A stretch of 64,000 nucleotides of DNA from CAIVAT01 sp964473485 (GCA_964473485.1 CAYYPH010000023.1:1-64000); one strand, 5' to 3'; positions 27,850 through 38,037 are shown, counted from the stretch's first letter. The notes: generated by a model from the sequence alone, not told the origin. Program-made: numbers and translations.

Positions 27850-27881
27850 CAGGCGATTTAGTTTAATTAAAAATAACAATC

Positions 27882-28187
27882 ATGAGTATTGAAAAGAAAT
27901 TCCTGAAAGCAAAACCAGTATGTAAAGTCAAATTCTCTCTTTCGGGAGAACAGTATAACAATGCTTCTTCCATCCTTCTGGTAGGCGATTTCAATAACTG
28001 GCAGATCGGTGAAACCCCGCTCAAGAAAGCAAAGACAGGGGTATGGTCGGTTAGCCTTGACCTGGAAGCCGGAAAAGACCACCAGTTCCGTTATCTCATC
28101 GACGGCACCAACTGGGAAAACGATCCGGAAGCCGATAAATTCATCCCGAGCGGACTCGGTTCCGAGAATTCTGTGATCAGCCTCTGA
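27882..28187 (+). CDS. Stand-alone CBM48/AMPK-type glycogen-binding-like protein
   Basis: This 101-residue protein consists of a single early-set beta-sandwich. ILLVGDFNNW (about residue 31) and the terminal WENDPEADKFIP match the isoamylase N-terminal / AMPK-beta carbohydrate-binding module (CBM48). No catalytic domain or signal peptide is attached, so it is a cytoplasmic binder of alpha-glucan or a helper of some other protein. No glycogen gene is nearby. It is convergent with the START-domain gene. Confidence 0.85.
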   Translation: MSIEKKFLKAKPVCKVKFSLSGEQYNNASSILLVGDFNNWQIGETPLKKAKTGVWSVSLDLEAGKDHQFRYLIDGTNWENDPEADKFIPSGLGSENSVISL

Positions 28188-28211
28188 TCCTTCTCCTGCC
28201 TGGCGGGATCC

Positions 28212-28826
28212 CTATTTTTGTTCGAGTAGCTTTTTCAGTCCCCGCATCACCTTCAATGGGGTGTCGGTAATGACCATGTTGTAGATCCAGTCGGGAACGA
28301 TTCCGCCTGGATCTACATGTCCTTCAAGGACCGCATGTACATATCCCTTGTCGGTGGGCGTGAGGGTCCAGCTTTGCCAGTAACTTTCGATGCGGATGCA
28401 GTCGGAACGTTTGGGCATTACCCCTGTGAGAGGGGTGGCATGGATGGTACGTACATAGGTAACCGGATCGGTGTTCATGATGGCTTCCACGCACAGGTCG
28501 CGGTCGGTGACCGGCCATGGAGCATCATAGACGAGGTAGTATTGGGCTTTTTTATCCTTCTCGTATAAAAGGACACGGATATCCTTAACATTCTTATCCC
28601 ACCAGTCGAGGTTTTTTACATTCCCGATCAGGTTGTAGACATTTTCCTTTGAAGCGTAGAAATTGGTGACCCCCTTGAATGATTTGAGGGAAGAACCGGG
28701 TTCTTTCCTGGTATAGATATAGATGCCGTCTTTTTCCTTGACAAATTCCCACGCCTGCGAGAAACCCTCGCCCGGCAAAGTCAATCTCATTAAAACAACA
28801 AAGAAAAACAGACGTATCCTGGTCAT
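28212..28826 (-). CDS. Secreted START-domain lipid-binding-like protein
   Basis: This 204-residue protein has a signal peptide (about residues 1-23) followed by a START/SRPBCC domain, recognisable by WEFVKEKDGIYIYTR and YLVYDAPWPVTDRDLCV. START domains bind lipids or other hydrophobic ligands in a deep pocket. The ligand is unknown. It is probably periplasmic. It is divergent from the hybrid kinase at 28929 with about 100 bases between them. Confidence 0.85.
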   Translation of the reverse strand: MTRIRLFFFVVLMRLTLPGEGFSQAWEFVKEKDGIYIYTRKEPGSSLKSFKGVTNFYASKENVYNLIGNVKNLDWWDKNVKDIRVLLYEKDKKAQYYLVYDAPWPVTDRDLCVEAIMNTDPVTYVRTIHATPLTGVMPKRSDCIRIESYWQSWTLTPTDKGYVHAVLEGHVDPGGIVPDWIYNMVITDTPLKVMRGLKKLLEQK

Positions 28827-28911
28827 TATTCAATTTTCTGCAAAGTAAGCAGATTCCGGCCAATAATACCTTCTGCATTTCTTGAGATTTCCAAACTTTC
28901 TTTAATTTAGG

Positions 28912-28927
28912 GGTGAAATATTTCACC
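28912..28927. promoter_or_regulatory. Perfect 16-bp palindrome abutting kinase start codon
   Basis: GGTGAAATATTTCACC is a perfect inverted repeat ending one base before the ATG at 28929. It covers the ribosome-binding position. It could be an operator for a dimeric regulator, or in RNA a 6-bp hairpin hiding the start. No T-run follows it, so it is not a terminator. Confidence 0.55.
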
Positions 28928-28928
28928 T

Positions 28929-31112
28929 ATGAGTAAAACCCCCTTCATCATACATGCCCTGCGGGCGCTGATCGCTTTGCTTCTGGTTGTCATTCTCTTG
29001 TTCGGCGCGGCGGTGCTCTATTTTCAGAACGATTCGAAAAAGAACATTGTGGAAGCCGCGCAGGTGCTCCAGGAAAAAAACCGCCCGATGGAACTGCTGG
29101 AAATGTGCATTCAGCAAATCTACCATGTCGACAATGACTTCAGACTTTACACATTATCGTTTACCAGGGAGTCGTTCGATCGTTACCGGAACCAGCTTAC
29201 CCGGATGGATTCTTTGACCACGGCGCTGCAGGCCAGTCTTGCTTCGGCCGGTGAAGATAAAAGGGCAGCCTACGCGCTGCGGCTGGGCACTAAGGAAAAG
29301 GTGTCGATGCAGGCCGGACTGAGCCGGCTAAGGCGTATGGCCGATTCGCTGCTTACCACGGCCACAGGGCTGCAAGCGCTTGCCGAAGAGGGCGCCAAAC
29401 CCGATGTATCAATCATCCGTCAGTATAATCCCGACCTGTCATTTATTTCCGTCGACACCGTGAGTGTTTCTTCCGAGCAAACGAAAAAAAAGAAGGGATT
29501 TTTCAGCAAAGTGAAGACTTTTTTCAAAGGTGAGACCGAGACAACAAAATCGACCAAAAAGCTCGCGGTTACATCGGGTGTGAAGGCTGACTCTGCTTCA
29601 CCGGCTCCTGCTTTTACCATGGCCGACGTGGGCCGCGAAGTAGCACGGCAAACGAACCAGTATTATGAGAACCAGTTAAAGGAGCAATACAGGCTGAACC
29701 AGCAACTGAAGGAAAAAGAACGGTCGCTGATCGCCCTTAATTCGCGACTGATGGGCAATATTTCGGGGATATTCCGCGAACTGAAACAGGAGAACCTGGT
29801 CCGCGAGCAGCAGATCAACAACCTGGCGGTGGCGAATATCCTGAAATATTCGCGCATCATCGAATATTGCGTTCTGGCCGCAGTGGCACTGGTTTTTCTG
29901 CTTGCCATCCTGATCGCGCTCAACATCCGCAAAATCATCACGTACCAGCGCGGTATCATCGCTGCCCGGAAAAAAGCCGAAGATGAAGCTGCCGAGAAAA
30001 GCAAGTTCCTGGCCTTTATGAGCCATGAACTGCGCACCCCGTTAACCTCCATTGTCGGTTTCACCGAGCAGCTGAAAGAGACCAGCCTGTCGGCCGAACA
30101 GCAGAAATACCTGCAGGCCATGGCCGGTTCCTCCGATATCCTGCTTACGACGGTCAATGACATACTCGACATGTCGAAACTCGATTCGGGCAAGTTCCGG
30201 TTCGTAAAATTTTCTTTCATTGTCAGGCCTGTTTTTGAGCAGGTTCTCAGCAGTCTCCGGCCGATGGCTGAGAAAAAGGGAATGCAGATCGAACTGGTAT
30301 CGAAGGTTCCCGACAATCTTTGTTTTCTTGGCGATGAAATGAGGTTGAAACAGGTGGTGATCAACCTGGTGAACAACGCCATCAAATATTCCGAGCAGGG
30401 AACCATTACGGTGACCATTGCCGCCGACGGGGCCAAAGGGAAATCAAAACTGCAGGTCGACGTAGCCGACCAGGGAATCGGCATCGACGAGGACAAACTG
30501 AACGAAGTTTTCAGCGAATTCTCGCAGGTTCATGAACAGTCCGCGAAAAAGTGGATCATCGGCACCGGTCTGGGATTGCCGATCTGCAAAAAGATCGTGG
30601 AGCAGCAGGGCGGAAAGATCTGGGTCACCAGCAAAAAGGGAGCGGGATCCACCTTCTCTTTCAGCATTCCATACCAGACTGTGGTAGGGAAGACAGAAGA
30701 GACCGAACCAGTTGAGAATGTCTTTTCTAAAGATGTATTTGAGGGCAAGAACATTCTGGCAGCCGATGATACCGAGATCAACCTGGTGCTGCTTGATTCG
30801 ATCTTCAGGAAATGGGGTGTGACCATCGACAAAGCCAGGAACGGGGCTGAAGCCTTGCAACTGTTCCGTTCCAGGGAGTATCACCTGGTGCTCAGCGATG
30901 TCTACATGCCGGAGATGGACGGCATTGAACTCACACGGCAGATCCGAAATGCTGCCAGGCCTGCGAACAAAAATGTGCCGGTAGTCATCCTTTCGGCCAA
31001 CATGATACAGGATGAGATCGAGAAGTTTAAGCTGGCCGGGGTGAGCGATTATCTTCCCAAACCTTTTGCCGCCACTGATCTTTACCGGGTCGTCACCAAA
31101 CAGCTATCCTGA
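28929..31112 (+). CDS. Membrane hybrid histidine kinase heading the RND locus
   Basis: This 727-residue kinase has TM1 at about residues 14-36 and a long extracytoplasmic, largely helical sensor at 38-305. That sensor includes a Lys-rich stretch near 180-215. TM2 is at about 308-335, HisKA has H366 in FMSHELRTPLTS, HATPase spans about 465-580, and a C-terminal receiver has D657 in LVLSDVYMPEMDG. It is followed after 15 bases by DUF4249, TolC and an RND pump, so it probably monitors the envelope and controls that set. No DNA-binding regulator is encoded alongside. Confidence 0.93.
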   Translation: MSKTPFIIHALRALIALLLVVILLFGAAVLYFQNDSKKNIVEAAQVLQEKNRPMELLEMCIQQIYHVDNDFRLYTLSFTRESFDRYRNQLTRMDSLTTALQASLASAGEDKRAAYALRLGTKEKVSMQAGLSRLRRMADSLLTTATGLQALAEEGAKPDVSIIRQYNPDLSFISVDTVSVSSEQTKKKKGFFSKVKTFFKGETETTKSTKKLAVTSGVKADSASPAPAFTMADVGREVARQTNQYYENQLKEQYRLNQQLKEKERSLIALNSRLMGNISGIFRELKQENLVREQQINNLAVANILKYSRIIEYCVLAAVALVFLLAILIALNIRKIITYQRGIIAARKKAEDEAAEKSKFLAFMSHELRTPLTSIVGFTEQLKETSLSAEQQKYLQAMAGSSDILLTTVNDILDMSKLDSGKFRFVKFSFIVRPVFEQVLSSLRPMAEKKGMQIELVSKVPDNLCFLGDEMRLKQVVINLVNNAIKYSEQGTITVTIAADGAKGKSKLQVDVADQGIGIDEDKLNEVFSEFSQVHEQSAKKWIIGTGLGLPICKKIVEQQGGKIWVTSKKGAGSTFSFSIPYQTVVGKTEETEPVENVFSKDVFEGKNILAADDTEINLVLLDSIFRKWGVTIDKARNGAEALQLFRSREYHLVLSDVYMPEMDGIELTRQIRNAARPANKNVPVVILSANMIQDEIEKFKLAGVSDYLPKPFAATDLYRVVTKQLS

Positions 31113-31127
31113 TCAAAAAAAACCGCC

Positions 31128-32336
31128 ATGCATGCCTGTTCCGGTTACCTGACTTTCCCGCTAAGGAAACAATTCACACTCATTTTCCTATTATCGGTCA
31201 CGGTTTCATGCATCAAGAGCTTCGAACCAGTGATTGAATCCGATGCAGCTGACAGGTACGTGGTTTCTGGCATGGTTTCCGACAAGGAGGGATGGCACGA
31301 GGTGGAGGTCTCCGTCACTTCGCCTATTCAATCGCCCGCCTACCGGCCGTTAACAGGCTGCCAGGTGAGGATACTGGATGACAAGGGAAATGTCTTTCAG
31401 GCTGAGGAGTTTGCCGCGGGGCATTACCACGCCTTCATCCAGCAGCAATTTCTCTCGCCCGGAACCTCTTATAAGGTAGCGGTAACAACACCAGACGGTG
31501 ACGTGCTGGAGTCGGACTTCGACAGGATGGCCAACGGACCGCCGATTGATTCGGTTTATTATGCAGTGAAGAAGATTCCGACCGGGGATCCTTCGATCAG
31601 CAACAGTGTCATGCAGTTTTATATCGACCTGGATGCCAACGGCGGCGATAACAGCCGTTATTACAAATGGGAAATCATTGAAACATGGGAGTACACGGCA
31701 AAACACCCGGTTGAATATTTCTATGACGGCGATTTTCACACGGTCAAACCGCCGGATTCCACCAATTATATTTGCTGGGTGACAACCGCTGCCAAGAATG
31801 TCTATACCGTCTCCACAACCAATCTGTCTCAAAATGCCTACAGGCAGTTCCCCTTGCACTGGATTGACGGAAACACCTCACGGCTTGGAGTGCTGTACAG
31901 CATGCTGGTCAGGCAGCAGGCCCTCAGCGAAGCAGCTTACAACTATTGGGAACAGGTACGTGCCAACAGCAATGACGGTGGCGGCCTCTATGAAAAACAA
32001 CCCCTGGCAGTAAAGGGGAACATCCGGAGCCTGACCAATGATAATAAATACGCCCTTGGTTTCTTTTATGCCGCAGCGATTTCGGAAAGGAGATATTTTT
32101 ACAAGCCTGTCGAAGGGATCGACCCGGCCTTCAGAAAAAAGTTCTGTAGCGAGGACCCCCTGGGGAAATTTGGCTGGAAAGAGTTTTCAAAGTCGGACTA
32201 TCCGGTTTATTATTATTTCAACCTGCAAGGGATTTTGCGGATACTGAGTTTGGATTGTGTTGACTGCCGGGCGCAGGGAGGAACAACCGTTAAACCTGAT
32301 TTTTGGCCTGCACAGCCGGACCAGGCCGTGTATTGA
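31128..32336 (+). CDS. DUF4249 domain-containing envelope protein
   Basis: This 402-residue protein has a hydrophobic N-terminus with Cys near residue 28 (TVSC), a possible though non-ideal lipobox. The body matches DUF4249: CxIKSFEP-like start, YVVSGMVSDKEG near 45, and the tail with CxDCRAQGG (residues about 383-391). DUF4249 proteins usually accompany TonB-dependent receptors in Bacteroidota. Here no receptor is present and the gene sits between a kinase and an efflux system. Its molecular role is unknown. Confidence 0.85.
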   Translation: MHACSGYLTFPLRKQFTLIFLLSVTVSCIKSFEPVIESDAADRYVVSGMVSDKEGWHEVEVSVTSPIQSPAYRPLTGCQVRILDDKGNVFQAEEFAAGHYHAFIQQQFLSPGTSYKVAVTTPDGDVLESDFDRMANGPPIDSVYYAVKKIPTGDPSISNSVMQFYIDLDANGGDNSRYYKWEIIETWEYTAKHPVEYFYDGDFHTVKPPDSTNYICWVTTAAKNVYTVSTTNLSQNAYRQFPLHWIDGNTSRLGVLYSMLVRQQALSEAAYNYWEQVRANSNDGGGLYEKQPLAVKGNIRSLTNDNKYALGFFYAAAISERRYFYKPVEGIDPAFRKKFCSEDPLGKFGWKEFSKSDYPVYYYFNLQGILRILSLDCVDCRAQGGTTVKPDFWPAQPDQAVY

Positions 32337-32445
32337 AAATTTCCCGGTGTGAGGAGATCCCCAAAACCGATGAAAGGTTATGGTTAGTTCTCAATTTATT
32401 GATATTAAGGGGGCGAAAGACTTTTTGCCCGGCAAATTTCAACAT

Positions 32446-33819
32446 ATGAAGTACATACAAAAGTACATGCTGCATTTTCTGATACTGGTCATCATGAGTG
32501 GGTTGCCAGTGAAAAAATGCCTGGCTCAGGATCAACTCCGGCTTTACATTGAGGAGGGCCTGCGGAGCAACCTGGTCATGCAGCAAAAAAACATCACCCT
32601 GAAGCAAAGCCTGCTGGCGCTCCGTGAGGCCAAAAGCTGGTACTATCCGACGGTAGAGTTGCTGGGCGATTATATGTGGGCGGAGGGAGGACGCACATTC
32701 CCTGTCCCGGTTGGCGACCTGCTGAACCCGGTTTACGCCACCCTTAACCAGCTTACCCACAGCCAGCAGTTCCCGCAGATCGAGAACCAGGCGTACCAGC
32801 TGATGCCGCAGAATTTTTACGACGCCCGGGTCAGGATCCTTTATCCTGTGGTGAATACCGACGTATGGTACAACGCGAAGATCAGCAAACAACAGGTCAC
32901 CCTGTCGGAATATGAAATTGATACCTATCGCCAGGAGCTGACCAGGGATATCGAAACGGCCTATTATCATTTCTGCCTCGCTTCCGACGGCGTGGCCATC
33001 TACCAAAGCGCTTACGGTCTTGTTAAGAAGAATCTTGAGGTCAACGAATCGCTCCTGCGCAACGGCAAAGGACTTCCGGCCAACGTGCTCAGGGCCGAGA
33101 GCGAGCTCGAGACCGTCCGTTCCAGGCTGACAGAGGCTGCGAACCAGGTGAGTAATTCACGGGCTTATTTCAATTTCCTGCTCAACCGCCCGGCCGGCGA
33201 TTCCATCATTTACGAAGACCTTCCCCTGCCAGGGGATCTCGGCACACGACTTACGGCCACACCCTATGTGGATAAAAGAAGCGAGCTGATGGCGCTCGGA
33301 ACCCTGGGCCGCATCAGGCAGCTCCAGCTTGACTGGAACCAACGCTACCTGGTTCCCAAAGTCAATGTATTTGCCAACCTGGGCTCCCAGGCTTCCGACT
33401 GGGCATTCGACAGCCAGAGCCGGTATTTTATCGCCGGGGCCCAGGTGTCCATTCCCATCTTCGAAGGGCAGCGAAACAGGGTCAGGATCAGCAAAACGAG
33501 GCTTGATATCGATGATGTGACAAGCCGGACGGAGCTCGCGGAAAAACAATTCAGCATGGCGGCCCAAATCGCACGGAACAACCTCAATACGGCCAATATC
33601 AACCTGAAGTCAGCCGAAAAACAGTACCACAGTGCAAAAGCCTATTTCAGCCTGGTCGAGAAGGGGTATTCAGGAGGGATCAACAGCCTGATTGAGTACC
33701 TGGATGCGCGGAACCAGCTGACCTCTTCAGAGATTCATGTCAGGATAAACCGTTACCGGGTGTTGTCGGCCTATTCAGAACTGAAGCGACAGACCGCCGT
33801 AAGCGAAATCGTGAAATAA
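32446..33819 (+). CDS. TolC-family outer membrane channel of the RND system
   Basis: This 457-residue protein has a signal peptide of about 25 residues (ending CLAQDQ) and two outer-membrane-efflux repeats with long helices. ATG 32446 is chosen because the signal peptide begins there; an in-frame start at 32380 adds 22 unlikely residues. A 13-bp near-palindrome (TTTGCC-C-GGCAAA, 32424-32436) lies just upstream. It should be the outer-membrane part of the RND exporter that follows. Confidence 0.9.
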   Translation: MKYIQKYMLHFLILVIMSGLPVKKCLAQDQLRLYIEEGLRSNLVMQQKNITLKQSLLALREAKSWYYPTVELLGDYMWAEGGRTFPVPVGDLLNPVYATLNQLTHSQQFPQIENQAYQLMPQNFYDARVRILYPVVNTDVWYNAKISKQQVTLSEYEIDTYRQELTRDIETAYYHFCLASDGVAIYQSAYGLVKKNLEVNESLLRNGKGLPANVLRAESELETVRSRLTEAANQVSNSRAYFNFLLNRPAGDSIIYEDLPLPGDLGTRLTATPYVDKRSELMALGTLGRIRQLQLDWNQRYLVPKVNVFANLGSQASDWAFDSQSRYFIAGAQVSIPIFEGQRNRVRISKTRLDIDDVTSRTELAEKQFSMAAQIARNNLNTANINLKSAEKQYHSAKAYFSLVEKGYSGGINSLIEYLDARNQLTSSEIHVRINRYRVLSAYSELKRQTAVSEIVK

Positions 33820-33907
33820 CGAAAAATCCGGCAGCCGGTCTTCCCCGGTTTCAAAACCAAAAGTCTGGCTTACCGATGTTAATCAATGAAACCAAGAACC
33901 ATCGGAT

Positions 33908-34954
33908 ATGAGAATGAAAAGAAACCTGTATTGCGTGTTTATCGCGGTCATTGCGGCAGCCTGCAGCCCATCGGCCGAAGACAGGATACCACGCGAAAAT
34001 GAGATCATACCGGTCGAAGTGGCCCGGATTGAACAGGAGGTTGTCAATGAACCGGTGTATGCATCCGGCACCTTCACCAGTGATGATGAGGTGATCAGGT
34101 CGTTCAAGACCGGGGGCGTCGTTCAGCGGCTCTACGTCATGGAAGGCGACGTTATCAGGACCGGTCAGTTGCTGGCTACACTCGACCTGACCGAAATTTC
34201 GGCGCAGGTGGCCCAGGCCAGACTGGGTCATGAGAAGGCAAAGCGTGATTATGACCGGGTGAAGAATCTTTACCGCGACAGTGTGGTCACCCTTGAGATG
34301 TTCGAGAATGCGGGCACGGCCCTCCAGTTAGCCAGTGAGCAGCTGACGGCAGCCATGTTCAACCAGGCCTGTTCGGAGATCCGCGCTACGGAGAACGGAT
34401 TTGTACTGAAAAAATTCGTCAACGAAGGCCAGGTGGTTGGTCCCGGCACCCCGGTCTACATGACCAACGGGGCGGCCGACGGCAACTGGATCCTGAAAGT
34501 GGCCGTCAGCGACGGGCAGTGGAGCACCATAAAAACAGGCGACCCGGCGGTGATTTCCACCGATATCGGCAACGACCGGCCCATGATGGGACACGTTTCG
34601 AAAAAGTCGGAGGGGGTGGATCCTTACACCGGCACTTTCACCATCAACATCACCCCGGTGCCGGGTTTTAAAATTCCGATCGCCTCGGGGATGTTCGGCA
34701 AGGCCACCATCACACCATCCACCGGACAAAAAGTCTGGAAGATCCCCTATGATGCCTTGCTTGACGGCGATGGAAACAAAGGATTCGTTTTCACCACCTG
34801 CGACCGGAAGACGGCGCTGCGCCAACCGGTTTCGATTGCCGGTCTGTACCGGGATTTTGCAATGATCGACAAAGGGCTTGAGAACTGCAACACCGTGATC
34901 ATCCGCGGAAGCGCCTATCTCAAAGACCGCTCACCAGTGAAGATCATCCGGTAA
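33908..34954 (+). CDS. RND efflux periplasmic adaptor lipoprotein
   Basis: This 348-residue adaptor has a lipoprotein signal (IAAAC, Cys at about 19). A lipoyl-like domain has GGVVQRLYVMEGDVIRTGQLL near 76-96, followed by a helical hairpin and beta-barrel domains. It is shorter than the MacA-like adaptor at 2036 and lacks its low-complexity inserts. It connects the RND pump to the TolC protein encoded just upstream. Confidence 0.9.
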   Translation: MRMKRNLYCVFIAVIAAACSPSAEDRIPRENEIIPVEVARIEQEVVNEPVYASGTFTSDDEVIRSFKTGGVVQRLYVMEGDVIRTGQLLATLDLTEISAQVAQARLGHEKAKRDYDRVKNLYRDSVVTLEMFENAGTALQLASEQLTAAMFNQACSEIRATENGFVLKKFVNEGQVVGPGTPVYMTNGAADGNWILKVAVSDGQWSTIKTGDPAVISTDIGNDRPMMGHVSKKSEGVDPYTGTFTINITPVPGFKIPIASGMFGKATITPSTGQKVWKIPYDALLDGDGNKGFVFTTCDRKTALRQPVSIAGLYRDFAMIDKGLENCNTVIIRGSAYLKDRSPVKIIR

Positions 34955-34995
34955 ACATCGCATCATCATCCCTCATCTACCAAAAACACCTGACC

Positions 34996-37900
34996 ATGAA
35001 ACTGTCGGAATTAGCGATAAAAAACTCCCAGTTTACGCTGGTGATGTTCCTGATGGTGATCGTCATCGGCATCAGTACAGTACTTACGATGCCGCGGTCT
35101 GAAGACCCCGAACTGAAGTACCCCGAATTCCCGGTGGTGATCATCTATCCCGGAACCAGCCCAAAGGACATGGAGGAGCTGGTGGTGAAACCGGTGGAGC
35201 AGAAGGTCTATGCCCTCGAGGACATCAGGCGCGTCACCAGCAAGATCGGCGACGGCATTGCGATCATCACCGTGAAGTACAATTACGATACTGACACCGA
35301 CGAGAAATACCAGGAGCTGATCCGCGAAGTGGGGGCGATGCGCAACGAGTTGCCGGAAAACATTTTAAGCATCGATGTTTACAAATATACGCCGTCGAGC
35401 GTCAATGTCCTGCAACTCGCGCTGGTTTCGGAGAATGCCCCTTCGGAGTTGATGCGGAAGAAGGCCGAGGATCTCCAGGATGAGCTGGAAAGAATCCCTG
35501 CGCTGAAGAATGTGGAGATCCACGGTCTGGCTGAACAGATTGTGAGGGTGGACCTCCGGCCCGAGAAGATGGCCAGCATGAACATTCCCGTCAATCTTGT
35601 TATCGGAGCCCTGCAGGGTGAACTTACCTCTATCCCGGGCGGCAGCGTGGAGGCCGGCACAAAATCATTCAATGTCAAAATCAGCGGGAAGCTGAGGAGT
35701 GTCGACGACATCCGTCGTACCATCGTTTTCTCCTACAACGGAAAAAACATCATGTTAGGGGATATCGCCGAAGTGTACCAGGATCTTGCAACCAAAGACT
35801 ACATCACCCGGCTCAACGGCCATCGGTGTGTCTTCGTCGTGGCGGCCCAGAAGCCCGGGAACAACATCACAAGCACCCAGAAGGCCTATAAGACAACACT
35901 TGAGACGTTTAAAAAGAAGCTGCCTCCATCCATCGACATGGTACACTTTTTCGACCAGGCCGACCATGTCAACAAACGTTTATCGGGTCTGGGCACCGAT
36001 TTCCTGATCGCCATTCTGCTGGTGGCGATCACGCTCCTGCCGCTGGGATTCCGTTCGTCGCTCATCGTCATGATCTCCATCCCCCTGTCGCTTGCCATCG
36101 GCATCATCCTGCTCAATATGACCGGATTCACCCTGAACCAGATCAGCATCGTGGGGTTGGTGGTGGCCCTTGGGTTGCTGGTCGACGACAGCATCGTGGT
36201 GATCGAGAACATCGAACGGTGGATGTTCCAGGGTTACAGCCGTAAAGAGGCGGTGATCAGGGCCACCAGGCAGATCGGGCCGGCGGTACTGGGCTGCACG
36301 GTCACGCTGATCATTGCCTTCCTGCCCCTTGCCCTGATGCCCGAGGCCTCCGGCGAATTCATCAGGGCCCTGCCCATGGCGGTCATCTACAGCATGCTGG
36401 CCTCCCTGCTCGTTTCGCTCACCGCCATACCGCTCATTGCCGGCCGGATCCTCCGCGAGCACCACGGACCCTGGGAAGGGAATATCGTTATGCGCACATT
36501 CAAGAGATTCCTTATCGGGGGCGCTTATCACAAGGTGCTCAGCCACTCTCTTGAGAAACCCATGCTTACCCTCGTGGTCACCGCCCTGTTATTTGCCGGT
36601 TCCATCGGCCTTTTCTGGGTGAACGGGTTCAGCCTTTTCCCGGCATCCGAAAAGCCGCAGTTCTATATCCGGATTGAAACGCCGCTTCAGTCGGGGATCG
36701 AATACACCGATTCGGTGACCCACGATATCGAGAAGCAACTGGGAGCCATCCCTGAAGTAAGGTACTTTGCTTCCAACGTGGGGAAGGGGAACCCCCAGGT
36801 GTATTACAATGTTACCCAGGCAAATCCGCGCAGCGACCTGTCGGAAGTGCTGGTCATGCTCGACCAGCACACCCCGGCCACGCGGAAGCTGGAGATCATT
36901 GAGCAGTTGCGGAAACGCTGGAGCATCTACCCCGGAGCCCGTATTGAGGTGAAAAACTTCGAACAGGGACCCCCGGTTGCCGCTCCCATCGAGGTAAGGC
37001 TGTTTGGCGACAACCTTGACACGCTGAGGCTTGCCGCCATCGAGGTGGAGAACATGCTGAACAAGCTCCCGGGTACCATCTATGTCAACAACCCGGTAAG
37101 TAACCTTAAGTCGGATTTGGTCATCGATGTCAACAAGCACAAGGCCAGCCAGTTCGGCGTTCCTTCGGTGAGCATCGGCCGCACGGTCAGGATGGCCGTC
37201 AACGGATTGCCGGTGGGCAGTTTCACCGACGATTACGGCAACAATTTCGATATCGAGGTAAGCACGCCGCGAACCGGGAAACCCAGGCTCGACGTTTTCA
37301 ACAACCTCTATGTGAATAACATGCAGGGGAAGGCGATCCCCCTGCAGCAACTGGCCGGCATCAGACTGGAGACGTCGCCCCTGGTGATCAACCATTACAA
37401 CAAGAACCGGACGGTTTCTGTGATCTCCTACATCCGTAAAGGACATCTTACCGATAATGTGAACAGGGAGGTGATCAGGAAGATGGCCTTACTGCCGTTG
37501 CCCAGGGGTTACAGTTATGAGATCGGCGGGGAGTATGAAAGCCGGGGCGAGTCGTTCAGCGGTTTTACCGGCATCGTGCTCACGGCCGCTTTTCTTTTCA
37601 TCGCCGTTTTGATCCTGCAGTTCAAATCGTTCCGCAACACCCTCATCGTGCTTTCGGTCATTCCGCTGGGCATGGTCGGCGCCATGGCGGCGCTGTGGGT
37701 CACCGGAAATTCGGTGTCGTTCGTCGCCATCATCGGGCTGATCGCTCTGGCCGGTATCGAGGTGAAGAACACGATCCTGCTGGTGGATTTCACCAACCAG
37801 ATGCGCCGTGAGGGAGTACCGCTGAACGAAGCCATCCGGAGTTCGGCCGAGATCAGGTTCCTGCCCATTGTCCTCACCACCCTCACGGCGATCGGGGGGA

Positions 37901-38037
37901 TGCTCCCCATCGCGGTATCGACCAACCCGCTCATTTCACCGCTGGCCATCGTGATCATCGGGGGGCTCATCAGTTCCACCCTGCTTTCGAGGATCGTGAC
38001 ACCTGTTATCTACAAGCTGATACCGCCGAAGCTGTGA
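34996..38037 (+). CDS. RND-family efflux pump permease (HAE1-type)
   Basis: This 1013-residue proton-driven exporter has 12 membrane segments and two large periplasmic loops, typical of the AcrB/HAE1 group. Recognisable motifs include MPRSEDPEL near residue 32, the loop GxSPKDMEELV near 55, VVALGLLVDDSIVVIENIER near 390-410 and GLIALAGIEVKNTILLVDF near 915. The TM4 segment carries the aspartate pair VDD used for proton relay. It ends the five-gene locus; substrate is unknown. Confidence 0.94.
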   Translation: MKLSELAIKNSQFTLVMFLMVIVIGISTVLTMPRSEDPELKYPEFPVVIIYPGTSPKDMEELVVKPVEQKVYALEDIRRVTSKIGDGIAIITVKYNYDTDTDEKYQELIREVGAMRNELPENILSIDVYKYTPSSVNVLQLALVSENAPSELMRKKAEDLQDELERIPALKNVEIHGLAEQIVRVDLRPEKMASMNIPVNLVIGALQGELTSIPGGSVEAGTKSFNVKISGKLRSVDDIRRTIVFSYNGKNIMLGDIAEVYQDLATKDYITRLNGHRCVFVVAAQKPGNNITSTQKAYKTTLETFKKKLPPSIDMVHFFDQADHVNKRLSGLGTDFLIAILLVAITLLPLGFRSSLIVMISIPLSLAIGIILLNMTGFTLNQISIVGLVVALGLLVDDSIVVIENIERWMFQGYSRKEAVIRATRQIGPAVLGCTVTLIIAFLPLALMPEASGEFIRALPMAVIYSMLASLLVSLTAIPLIAGRILREHHGPWEGNIVMRTFKRFLIGGAYHKVLSHSLEKPMLTLVVTALLFAGSIGLFWVNGFSLFPASEKPQFYIRIETPLQSGIEYTDSVTHDIEKQLGAIPEVRYFASNVGKGNPQVYYNVTQANPRSDLSEVLVMLDQHTPATRKLEIIEQLRKRWSIYPGARIEVKNFEQGPPVAAPIEVRLFGDNLDTLRLAAIEVENMLNKLPGTIYVNNPVSNLKSDLVIDVNKHKASQFGVPSVSIGRTVRMAVNGLPVGSFTDDYGNNFDIEVSTPRTGKPRLDVFNNLYVNNMQGKAIPLQQLAGIRLETSPLVINHYNKNRTVSVISYIRKGHLTDNVNREVIRKMALLPLPRGYSYEIGGEYESRGESFSGFTGIVLTAAFLFIAVLILQFKSFRNTLIVLSVIPLGMVGAMAALWVTGNSVSFVAIIGLIALAGIEVKNTILLVDFTNQMRREGVPLNEAIRSSAEIRFLPIVLTTLTAIGGMLPIAVSTNPLISPLAIVIIGGLISSTLLSRIVTPVIYKLIPPKL

